Positions 9,236-16,894 of a stretch of DNA of 24,916 nt are shown here, one piece after another. The position numbers and the translations under genes were made by a program. The stretch lies in contig JAUCBJ010002820.1 of NCBI GenBank assembly GCA_032718475.1, positions 1-24,916 of the forward strand, written 5' to 3'. Numbering within the stretch: position 1 is the stretch's first letter; each line of letters begins with the position of its first letter. This stretch comes from Nemertoderma westbladi. Its lineage: Eukaryota > Xenacoelomorpha > Nemertodermatida > Nemertodermatidae. The notes under the pieces are model-generated. The model worked only from the letters and a program-made list of their open reading frames with translations. It was not told the DNA's origin and did not search any database.

Positions 9236-9799
9236 ATGATTAGGATGGCGGCTCGTCAGTTTATATTATATGAATCTCGTCGACGACAATACGAAATGCC
9301 AAAACGGCGGATTTTGGACAGATTTAACCCTTTCCAGGTCTACAATGACTTTGAATTTTATCAGCGTTACAGGTTTGACAAGGAATCTGTCAGGTATCTC
9401 CTAGAAGAATTTAGAGATGGGTTGGTTGTCTTTCTTCGCTTCTTCTAAGAACTGCCCATTACCACCGGTTATTGTTTCGGTGTGGCCAAGTCCAGCGCCT
9501 GTCGAGCAATCTGGGTAATCCCAAATATAGTTGGAAACATTGACAAATTCATATCGTTCCCAGAAGGGGACCAAAAGTGTAGGACACAGGAGAGCTTTAT
9601 GGGATTGACAGGAATTCCTGGCATAGTGGGTGCAATGGACTGTACACATGTTGTGGTACCAGTCGGTGGTACCAGTCGGAAAAGCAAAGTGTTTTGCATT
9701 TATGTACCGCAAAGGCCACAAATCGCTCAATATCCAAGCAGTATTTTATATTATTTCGTAAATATTATTAATATTATGAATATTCCGTACGATCAATAA
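9236..9799 (+). pseudogene. Harbinger transposase (HARBI1-like), broken
   Basis: Frame from ATG at 9236. The N-terminal part RRILDRFNPFQVYNDFEFYQ and YRFDKESVRYLLEEF is the typical start of a HARBI1-type transposase. A TAA at 9446-9448 interrupts the frame, which then continues in the same register with FGVAKSSACRAIW (the helix-turn-helix-like block), FPEGDQKCRTQESFMGLTGI and PGIVGAMDCTHVVVP, where D is the first catalytic aspartate of the DDE triad. Soon after, the frame shifts by one: the expected motif FMYRKGHKSLNIQAVF reads in another frame at about 9692-9740. The remaining two catalytic residues are not seen, so the C-terminal third is lost. In active elements this enzyme cuts at the inverted ends and works with a MYB/SANT-like DNA-binding protein. 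This copy is not functional. There was also a deletion near 9420-9450 compared with the usual family length. Confidence 0.85.
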
Positions 9800-9848
9800 A
9801 CTTATTTATGTACTCTCATATTTATAAGTGTTTTTTGGTTTCGTTTAA

Positions 9849-10206
9849 TTAATTAAATTCCATTATCAATTTAACATTTTTCACAAAAGTGACAGCGAAA
9901 CTATGTTGCATCGCCCAACAATTATCCTGCGTCACACGACGAGTCTCATTCTGCAACTTATCCCGATTGAGGAAGAGAATACCTCTCTTAATTTCCACAC
10001 ATTCCTTCTTCCTGTTCCTATCCTTCTATGGCCAGCTTCTCCTTCTCACTCTCCAAGACAACGAAATGGAGCTCTTCCAGGCTTTTTTCTGCAACTCTAG
10101 ATCGCTTGCCACTTCTTATTGACTTAGTCTTTGGAAGTTCCGCGACAGTATCCTTGTCATTTGTCATGGTCAGTGCCGCTGTTATAGACTGGTTTTCCGG
10201 CAACAC
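9849..10206 (-). pseudogene. Possible C-terminal part of the Harbinger MYB/SANT-like partner protein
   Basis: The minus-strand frame from 10206 includes KRSRVAEKSLEELHFVVLES and EKEKLAIE, then a one-base shift and a further open stretch with KDRNRKKECVEIKRGILFLN and DKLQNETRRVTQ, ending at the TAA at 9849-9851. A charged, probably helical tail rich in E, K and L is what the C-terminus of the second Harbinger protein usually looks like, and convergent orientation with the transposase is common in this superfamily. There is no visible MYB/SANT domain, so the call rests on position and composition. On the same strand, CATTCGGGACAG followed by GTGAGT at about 10317 could be a splice donor of an upstream exon. 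Confidence 0.45.
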
Positions 10207-10393
10207 AACTATTACTTTCTCCTCTCCTATTTACTCGTAATGATACCCTAACCTGACTTCCCTTGACGACTATTATTGTTGTTCAGCCGCTTGTATAACG
10301 GTCCTGCTCCACTCACCTGTCCCGAATGATGGGAACAACCGAAGCTAGTGCTGTGCTGGTAGTACGTAGTTTTAGTTTATATACCGGTATTAA
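10207..10393. other. Harbinger interior, non-coding or degraded
   Basis: Sequence between the minus-strand remnant and the 3' end of the inserted LINE. A good minus-strand donor (CAG|GTGAGT at about 10317) is the only signal. The boundary with the LINE is not sharp; there is no poly(A) or simple-repeat tail at 10380-10393, where ATACCGGTATTAATTAAAG stands instead. Confidence 0.35.
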
Positions 10394-12215
10394 TTAAAGA
10401 CTATCTAAAATATGGGATTTTAAGTAATTTGAGAAAGTTAATTTTGTTTTATTTTTTTTAATAGAGAGTGGGATACTGTTCCAAATGGATGGGCCTTGAA
10501 AACTCAAGGATTGCTGGCTAGATGTGAGTCTAACTAGCGGTAGATAGTAGTTATCTTGGGTAGCTGAGCGGGTAGGATAGTTGTGAATAGTGGAAGTTTT
10601 AGCGAAACGGAGAGTGACAGTAGATGAGGTGATTGATTTAGAATTAATTTCGTACATAAATAAGCCTACTTGGTGCTTGTATAGGGAGTCCAGGGGGAGA
10701 ATGCCTAGAGATTTGTATAAAGGGGCAGAGGAAGCTTGATAGTGGCTAAAGGTGATGCATCTAATGAGTTTGTTTATTTGAATACGGAGAGGCCTTAAAG
10801 TAGAAATATATGTACCACCCCAAAGTAGAATGCCACAGTGTAGATAGGGCTGAATTAAAGAGAAATAGAGTAGACGGAGAATACGGAGAGAAAAAATATA
10901 GCGGAGCTTATAAAATATGCCAGATATTTTAGATATTTTTTTTAATACACTCCCTACATGAGACTTCCAATTCAGGTGTTTATCTACCCAGATTCCGAGA
11001 AATTTTGTACTTACAGTACGTTAAATATTACGAGAATTTATTTGGATTGGTGGAACCTGGGTATTAATTAGAGTTTACAGTATTAGAGAAGATAGTATAT
11101 TCAGTTTTAGTTAGGTTGAGAGAGAGCCGATTATCTATTAGCCAATCAGAAATTTTCTGTAATTATTCTAGATTAGTATTACTAATTAGGTTATTAACAT
11201 TATGATTAGATTGAAAAAGAGTAGTATCATCTGCAAATAGTGCAGTTAGTAAGTGAGAAGCGTTTGGGAGGTCATTAATATAGAGTAAGAGTAGAATTGG
11301 AGAAATTGTGGAGCCTTGAGGGACACCACAGGTTAGCGGTTCTAGAGAGGAGGTGTGGTTGTCAATAGTGACAGATTGGGGTCGGTCAGATAGAAAGCTA
11401 GCTATTAGTTTATTTGGTGATACCATAGGATTCAAGTTTCTTAAGTAAGATTTTATGATTTAGGGTATCAAAAGCCTTTTTCAGGTCTATATATATAGCG
11501 CAGGTAGAGTTTTTAGTATCTAGGGAGTCATGAATTCGTTCAATTACCGATGGGAGAGCATGAGTAGATGTTATTTTCGGTCTGAAGCCGAATTGTGAAG
11601 ATGTAAGAATATAATATTTGTTTAAGTATGTCATAAGTTGTAGATGAATTATTTGTTCATATATTTTGGATAGCACAGGTAGCAATGATATAGGTCTGAA
11701 GTTGTTAGGATCGTAGGGGCTCCCTCCCTTATAAGATGGAATAACTTGAGCATATTTGAGAACTTTAGGGAAGAAGCCCTGTTTGATCGATAAATTGATT
11801 AGGTAGCTCAGATGAGTCGAGATAGGTTTAGCAGCGTGAATTAATAATTTAGTTGGAAAGTTGTCATTAGATGAAGATTTAGGGTTTAGATTATGCAATA
11901 GATACTCTACTTCTAGTGGGGAGGTTTCTACTAGAGAGAACGAGTTGGATTGAGTGTGATTAATATAGCGGAGGGGAGAACGGGTAGAAGTGGGTATTTC
12001 ATTAGCGAGAGTAGGACCTATAGTAGCGAAGTGAGTATTTAAGACATTTGCAATGCGCGGGTTGGGTCTGTAATTGTTTCAGTTGAATTATTGGTGCATA
12101 ATATTAATTTTTTTGGAGCCTTTGATTTAGTAGATCTATTTAGAGCTGAATTAATGATAAGCCAAGTTTTGCGAGTGTTGTTAGAGTTTGAAATAAAATA
12201 AGCTTAGTGCGGCTT
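10394..12215 (-). pseudogene. LINE family A copy 2, reverse transcriptase, inserted in the Harbinger element
   Basis: On the minus strand, starting at about 12215: NNTRKTWLIINSALNRSTKS (pre-RT linker), a frameshift, then the open frame 11898-11410 with SSNDNFPTKLL, FRPISLLPVLSKIYEQII, FGFRPKITSTHALPSVIERI and the catalytic motif CAIYIDLKKAFDTLNHKILL. A shift near 11425 leads to CGVPQGSTISPILLLLYIND and ALFADDTTLF, with the aspartates intact. The next part is full of stops and shifts (11160-10660). The C-terminal frame 10657-10394 has HNYPTRSATQDNYYLPLVRL and ends FSNYLKSHILDSL. This is the same family as 1-633 and 13708-13895. The 5' end is truncated within the linker (12195-12235, where CACTAC/GTTAGTG Harbinger sequence resumes). 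At least four disabling changes show an old insertion. Confidence 0.88.
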
Positions 12216-12373
12216 TTAGGGAGGCAGTAAATGCCACTACGCATAGGGTTAGTGTTAGTGGTCGTGGTGGGACAGCTAAATTAAGTGCCACTTACCTTAG
12301 TGCCACTAACACCACCCTAAGCGGTTAGTGGCACTAACTTGTTAGTGAGGGTTGGTGGAACCGGCTGCTCAAC
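12216..12373. mobile_element. Right end of the Harbinger element
   Basis: Contains many inverted and direct copies of GTTAGTG, CACTAAC and AGTGCCACT (12228-12350) and finishes with the terminal inverted repeat at 12339-12373. The left end has the same motifs in the same subterminal position. These are candidate transposase or MYB-partner binding sites. Confidence 0.75.
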
Positions 12374-12780
12374 TTTCTTAATTCTCACGGCTCTCGTAGG
12401 GCATATCTAAGATGTATGATTTGAAGGGACTGAGGTTGAACCAGGCGTGGACTTAGAATCTGTACAACTCTGTGAGAGGTGTCTGTGGAACAGTCAGTTA
12501 CAGAGTAATCGTCCTTATGGTACAGAGAGAGAGAAACTGCACCAATGGCGCAAACCAGTCAATCTGGTATTTATATACTTTATAAATTGTGATAAAAAAA
12601 AGTTAATGTTGAATAGAAATAAAATTACTGAAACCACAGTAGCTTTACTTAGTAGGACCTACCGGTACCGTTTTGACTAACAGAGACGCAACGCAACTAA
12701 TCCCAACTCTACATTAAAATATTATTACTGCGTCTTGGTTTTTTTATTTAACATCGTTGCCGACGACAATAATAGAGGTC
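12374..12780. other. Unassigned stretch with a coding-like segment
   Basis: From about 12427 to 12565 the + strand can be read as TEVEPGVDLESVQLCERCLW, then NSQLQSNRPYGTEREKLHQW and RKPVNLV. It has no obvious start codon. A possible acceptor (CTCTCGTAG at 12400) is out of frame with it because of a TGA at 12417-12419. It could be an exon of an unknown gene, an old transposon remnant or chance. The rest is AT-rich with ACCTACCGGTACCG near 12657. Confidence 0.2.
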
Positions 12781-12791
12781 AATGACCTTGA

Positions 12792-13070
12792 GTGCGTGTA
12801 ACAACTACACGGAATCGCGCTTTTTTACACTTTGTATTGCCGATTTATCCTCACAAACGCGACGAAATTGAATTGATTCGAAGGTTGATTAGGAACCGCC
12901 GTCAGAATCGCTTACAAACCAGTCGCGGGCCGCCTGCCCCGCTAGTCCCCACATCTGTGTTCCCTCACAATAACTGTGTAGACAATAATAATAATAACAA
13001 TAATGAGCAGTTATTATTAGAGCCCCCTAACTCCATGAGGTCAGGTTCGAACGCGCTGAAAGAGGGATAA
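12792..13070 (+). CDS. Hypothetical reading frame with an asparagine run
   Basis: An open frame of 92 codons that begins right after a TGA and has no ATG near its start (first codon GTG), so if real it would need a spliced start. It contains LPIYPHKRDEIELIRRLIRN, a proline-rich segment, seven consecutive Asn codons from an (AAT/AAC)n microsatellite, and ends NALKEG. The base composition is richer in G+C than the flanks. I recognise no domain. A minus-strand LINE fragment starts 18 bases further on, so any downstream part has been displaced. It is equally likely to be a chance frame. Confidence 0.18.
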   Translation: MRVTTTRNRAFLHFVLPIYPHKRDEIELIRRLIRNRRQNRLQTSRGPPAPLVPTSVFPHNNCVDNNNNNNNEQLLLEPPNSMRSGSNALKEG

Positions 13071-13087
13071 TATACTGTAGCCGAGTA

Positions 13088-13435
13088 TTACTGAAAGGTC
13101 CTGTTGAATAGTTGAGTTGTTAGACCACGCCGGAAAGTATTGAGATCGGTTGCAGTTTTGAGGGATAGTGGTAAGCTATTAAAAATAACAGGTGCTGAGT
13201 AAGAGAAGGAGCGAACGACAAAATATACTACAGTAGGTTGTAACGGTAACGGTGTATCTTTAAAGTCCATAGATAGTGTCATAACAATCCATCGATTGTT
13301 ATTTGGAGCTAGTATGTCGAGAAGGTATTCAGGTACATATCCATTTATCGCCTTCCAGGCGAGAAATTGATTCTTGTATTCTATGCGATAGTTGATTGGC
13401 ATAATTGAAATGGAACTCAACCTACAACACAACTT
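13088..13435 (-). pseudogene. LINE fragment, C-terminal end of ORF2
   Basis: The minus strand reads INYRIEYKNQFLAWKAINGY, VPEYLLDILAP, then VRSFSYSAPVIFNSLPLSLK, ending FRRGLTTQLFNRTFQ and a stop. This is the well-known C-terminal region of many CR1/RTE-type LINEs (P-I-x-Y-R-I, the W/F-N-S-L-P-x-S-L-K block and the T-F-R-x-x-L-x-x-x-L-F ending). It differs in sequence from families A, B and C, so it represents a fourth LINE family (D). Only about 115 residues remain, strongly 5'-truncated. No tail is obvious at 13080-13088. Confidence 0.8.
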
Positions 13436-13437
13436 AT

Positions 13438-13615
13438 AATGGAAACCGTGCGCCGAAAACCGAGCGCGGAAACCGGGTAACTATGTGGCGGTTCTTCTGC
13501 CCAGGGCCGCTTTCCACGTTGCCGATGTAAACGATCTGAACCTTGAACGAATTGCTCGCGTTCGAAGTTTGTTTCGCAGTCTAGGCGGTGGGCTCGGTAC
13601 TGTTGTATTACCTCC
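13438..13615 (+). other. GC-richer block, coding-like on both strands
   Basis: The + strand is open for about 58 codons up to a TGA at about 13619: NYVAVLLPRAAFHVADVNDL, then NLERIARVRSLFRSLGGGLG. The minus strand is open over the same stretch: NREVIQQYRAHRLDCETNFE and REQFVQGSDRLHRQRGKRPW. CpG is frequent compared with the flanks. Nothing is recognisable, and open frames arise easily in GC-rich DNA. It begins just beyond the LINE D fragment. Confidence 0.2.
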
Positions 13616-13707
13616 CGGTTGAATGTTTTTCAACTGTGTTTCAAACTGTTTTTCAAGTCTTCATCGAGTGTATTTTAACCAACTAATTTTAGTGCTTTGG
13701 ATGATAG

Positions 13708-13895
13708 GCCTATCTACACTATGGAATCGTACTGTGGGGAGGAACCTACCCAACTACTTTGAAACCTCTACGCATAAAAATCAATAAACTACTCCGATGT
13801 ATTACAATTAGTCACCATCGTGCTTCCGCTAACCCTCTTTACAAATCTGTAGGAATTCTCCCTCTAGACCTCCTCTTCAAACACTGTTATTGCTA
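13708..13895 (+). pseudogene. LINE family A copy 3, short internal fragment
   Basis: Reads YLHYGIVLWGGTYPTTLKPL, RIKINKLLRCITISHHRASA and NPLYKSVGILPLDLLFKH. It aligns with copy 1 (TLKPLRVKINKFIRCI) and with the degraded middle of copy 2 (minus, around 10690-10850). Both ends are truncated: the RT core and the HNYxTRS end are absent. Confidence 0.75.
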
Positions 13896-13897
13896 GA

Positions 13898-14013
13898 CAC
13901 ATTGCGTCCAGTCTTGCAAAAGCTTGAAATGTGTTACATCCAAACGCGCAAGCCAGTTATCAACAAGCAGAAACGTGATTGGAGCAAGTTTACAGTGCTG
14001 CTTCCCAGTGGTT
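13898..14013 (+). CDS. Candidate internal exon of an unidentified + strand gene
   Basis: After a pyrimidine-rich acceptor candidate (TTATTGCTAG, ending at about 13897) the + strand reads TLRPVLQKLEMCYIQTRKPV and INKQKRDWSKFTVLLPSG, followed by GTTAGT, a weak donor, at about 14012. The peptide has normal composition and no repeats, but no family is recognised, and 38 codons can be open by chance. The acceptor lies at the edge of LINE-derived sequence. It could be an upstream exon of the LamG gene at 15245; the sequence does not show this. Confidence 0.2.
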
Positions 14014-15244
14014 AGTTACAGTACAGACATCTCTCATTTCATTACCTGTTCCGTCCCCTTTTGGGAATTTCTCTCTACATTTATTGGCTTGGCCTCCTGA
14101 GAATGCCCTCAGTTGTGGGGCGAAACCTATCAATCAGCGGGCTGCCATCAGCTGATCACTGATTACATGCAACGTCTAGGTCTTGTTGCTTTTTAGTTTT
14201 TTACATACTTTGGCACTGACCTACCTACCGGTAAGGTTTTTACTTAACGTGCTTGATTAATAAATAAAATACAATTATCTCTTTAATTTATTTTTTAGTG
14301 TGACATGGTCTAATGAATTGAAGGCTTTTCAACTGAATTGACTGCTACGTATTTTTATTGTTGTCTAATTGTGCTATCCATGTTTCAGTAGTATACTATT
14401 ACATCAGAGGTGGACAATATTTACCTAAAACCAAACTTTATTTTAATTATAGCTTAATAAAGTTTAATAAGTTAGATTATTTTATCGGAGCTTTTATCGG
14501 AGCTGTTTACCTTTTTTTAAATTATTGTTATTACTTTAAATTAGTGTTATTTCAGTTAATTTAAGTTTTTCTGGATGTTCAAACATCGTAAGACATTGGT
14601 TAATTACGTGAGTTTCATTATATTTCACCTAAATTTGATAAATACAACTGTGATAAACTCCATTTTGAATAGGTTTTTGTAAAATATGATGATTTCGATT
14701 TGTGAACAATAGAAACTGTGAGGAATTCCCTTCTCATAGAATTAATATTAGTTATGACATAGATTATTATGACATAGAAGCAGAAGGGTGTCAGATATGA
14801 CACTCTTTAATAGTTTGGTAACTAAATAAAGGAAGATTCACCATTGCTTCCTAATTGTAGTCAATATAATAAATACAGCTTAATAATAACTGGCTGCATG
14901 TATAATTCCTGACAAATTAATAAATGCTGGAGACTGGACGTTGCATTTAATAAGATGTCTACTACCAGGAGTCGATTTATCGGTACTCTTTTTTCCAACT
15001 TGTGATCATTCAAGAAGTTTAGTTTCAGAAGAGATACATTGCTGATCTCTGATAACATAAAACTTATCGTTTCCAGTTATGATTTTTTTGTCCTGTTTTA
15101 CTTCTTGTTATTTATTACGGCGGAAAAGAGAAAGTCAGTTATGGTACATTATAATGTATATTATCATGTATCAATTAAGGTTATAAATTATAATAATAAA
15201 TATTTGCCTTTTACCACTATGGTATGTATTGTTTTCTTTTACAG
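14014..15244. other. AT-rich non-coding stretch upstream of the LamG exon
   Basis: Probably an intron or 5' flank of the gene at 15245. The last bases, TTGTTTTCTTTTACAG, form a good 3' splice site. The short frames at 14358-14564 and on the minus strand at 14618-15058 have only AT-biased residues and no recognisable domain. CTACCGGTAAGG near 14225 has the form of a splice donor (GGTAAG) but no exon is evident before it. Confidence 0.5.
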
Positions 15245-15922
15245 GTGATCCTGCAATTCCTTGCAATTATCCAGCATATTGGCCACTGAATTCTGAATAT
15301 ATTATGCAGGATTTATCACCAAATCAATTTCATGGTGAAATCCATGGAGATTTGGTTTATAGACCCGGAATCACTGGAATTGATTACCAATCGATTGATT
15401 TCCGAAATTTCTACATCTCAATTGACCACGGAATCAATGAATTAACATCAGAAACATTCACCTTTGTGGCCTTTATAAGGAACACTGGGGGAACTGGTCC
15501 GATATATGAATTTGGAGATCTATCAAGCAGAGGTTCACATTTATTCAATCACCCTTCAGCTACATCACTGTGGTACAATCCGTTAACTATAGGAAATCCT
15601 AATAATGTTAAGGAAGTTATCAATGCTGTTATTACCAATGAATGGCATATGGTTGCCCTTAGTGTGGCGGCTGATGATATGAAGGTATTAATGTACTCAA
15701 GGAATGTTGCAACTAATGTTCGTGTGTGGTCGGAGTTTGGGGATTCATTTGGATTGAGATCATCTGTCGATCAAACAACTCCTTTACTTTTGGGGGTTGG
15801 AGATCTAAATACCTTGAATTACCCCGGATTCATTGCCCATGCCCGTTATTACGATTGTTCGCTATCATTGGGACAATTGGATGTCCTTTATGATGAAGTT
15901 ATATCAATGGAAGACATTTACT
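15245..15922 (+). CDS. LamG/concanavalin-like domain exon (first visible exon)
   Basis: A 678-nt exon bounded by TTTTCTTTTACAG on the left and GTGAGT on the right. It starts and ends in phase 1. The 225 complete codons encode one full LamG_3/concanavalin-A-like jelly-roll domain: YWPLNSEYIMQDLSPNQFHG, EIHGDLVYRPGITGIDYQSI, then SETFTFVAFIRN, EWHMVALSVAADDMKVLMYS (the central strand typical of the fold), LLLGVGDLNTLNYPGFIAHA and RYYDCSLSLGQLDVLYDEV. Such domains bind carbohydrate or protein ligands outside the cell, in secreted or membrane proteins. No signal peptide or membrane segment lies in this exon, so both must lie in exons not visible here. Symmetric 1-1 phase is the signature of exon shuffling among extracellular modules. 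The next exon (21449) restarts the same fold, so the protein carries tandem copies. The exact subfamily and ligand are unknown. Confidence 0.85.
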
Positions 15923-16202
15923 GTGAGTTATATATTAGTTATATATAACAATAGGTACACGTAAACATAGTCAGTATTCCAAGGATTATGGGGAAGAACT
16001 GGCTCTTCAGAATGAATAACAATTCATGTACCAACATAATTAATACCATATCAGCAATCAAGGTGATACTTTTGTAGAAGGATAATAAACATGTATATAA
16101 TATGTAGGTATATATAATTTAATAATAAGTACTTTTCAAGGAGAACTATAACATAAACAATTGTAAAATAATAATAATTTATTGCATGATAAATTTTGGG
16201 CT

Positions 16203-16250
16203 CTTGGCTTTATCTCTCTCCTCTTTCTCTTGATCTTGCTGCAAGTTTCT
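16203..16250. repeat. 48-bp direct repeat, copy 1
   Basis: CTTGGCTTTATCTCTCTCCT, continuing to GCAAGTTTCT, identical to 16757-16804. On the minus strand it reads NLQQDQEKEERDKAK, preceded by GAATGCAG (acceptor-like) and followed by SPKFIMQ, a stop and AATAAA. This could be a small terminal exon or a retrocopied piece of one. Confidence 0.9.
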
Positions 16251-16255
16251 GCATT

Positions 16256-16316
16256 CAGAAATGATCGATGTAGTGGGTGTCAACACCTTTAAAATAAGAG
16301 TAGAGTCATTAGTTCT
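16256..16316. repeat. Dispersed 60-bp motif, isolated copy
   Basis: AGAAATGATCGATGTAGTGG, then GTGTCAACACC and AATAAGAGTAGAGTCATTAG. It matches in reverse the segment at 20712-20780 (ACTAATGACTCTACTCTTAT) and is more distantly related to segments at 20385-20450, 20565-20630 and 20898-20960 inside the foldback element. Confidence 0.65.
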
Positions 16317-16756
16317 CCCCTCAACAAGCCACACAGCAAACCACATAACAAACATTCCATGTCATAGTTGCTATACACAGCTTAACATCATACCATACCA
16401 TCAATATTAATTTTATTTTATGATTTAATTATAATACCATATCACACATTCTTTAAAATACAAAACAATACCTCTAGTATACACTTATATTGATTGCAAT
16501 GTATAACATTCAATGTTGCTACATGTTTTTGTCATCAATAAATCAATATTTATTTTGCATTATATTTCGTGCATTTATTTGCAAACTAAGCACGTTTCCA
16601 TTTTGACTGGCTACTTTTCAATGTTTCAATGTTTTAATTTCCCGGCAGTCTGCCTGTCAGCCTGTTCCAGTACTGCAGTAGGCCTAGTTCTGTAGAGACA
16701 TGTACAGACTGACAGACTGTACATTGTACAGACAGACACATGTAGGCATTTACCGG

Positions 16757-16804
16757 CTTGGCTTTATCTCTCTCCTCTTTCTCTTGATCTTGCTGCAAGT
16801 TTCT
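16757..16804. repeat. 48-bp direct repeat, copy 2
   Basis: Identical to 16203-16250. On the minus strand a longer frame surrounds it: ITVLSSCISYEIEEIGKAER and NLQQDQEKEERDKAK, then PVNA; CCG|GTAAAT follows the repeat and could be a donor. Sequence on the two sides of the copies differs, so the duplication is limited to the 48 bp. Confidence 0.9.
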
Positions 16805-16894
16805 TTCAGCCTTTCCAATTTCCTCAATTTCGTAGGAAATACAGGAGCTCAAGACTGTAATGCTTTTACACTTCGACCCTTCTCCAGTGATCAA

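Larger units (their letters stand above)
8801..12373. mobile_element. PIF/Harbinger DNA transposon interrupted by a LINE
   Basis: The left end GTTCAGCAGCCGGTTCCACC (8801-8820) and the reverse complement of the right end (12339-12373), GTTGAGCAGCCGGTTCCACC, agree at 19 of 20 positions and continue with CAACYCTCACTAAC. The three bases outside are TTA on the left and TTT on the right, close to the TWA duplication expected of this superfamily but not perfect. The subterminal regions (8823-8955 and 12225-12355) are crowded with CACTAAC/GTTAGTG motifs. Inside are a broken Harbinger transposase (+) and a minus-strand frame that may be the MYB-like partner protein. A family A LINE at 10394-~12215 was inserted later, separating the interior from the right end. 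Without the LINE the element would be about 1.75 kb, shorter than autonomous Harbingers, so it was already deleted internally. Confidence 0.85.
15923..16894. other. 5' part of the large LamG intron, with repeats
   Basis: Starts with the donor GTGAGT. It is AT-rich and contains the two copies of the 48-bp repeat (16203-16250, 16757-16804), a dispersed 60-bp motif (16256-16316), and a near-palindromic run of GTACA/ACAGAC motifs at 16700-16742. No + strand exon is seen. Confidence 0.6.

Noticed and set aside
13040-13062. GGTTCGAAC resembling a tRNA B box
   Set aside because: No A box at the right distance and no cloverleaf can be drawn; it lies in an open frame next to an Asn-codon microsatellite.
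16634-16894. Minus-strand frame of 86 codons taken as a complete gene
   Set aside because: Only its central part, around the 48-bp repeat, looks coding. The remainder is low-complexity GTACA/ACAGAC sequence; it is noted as a possible exon instead.
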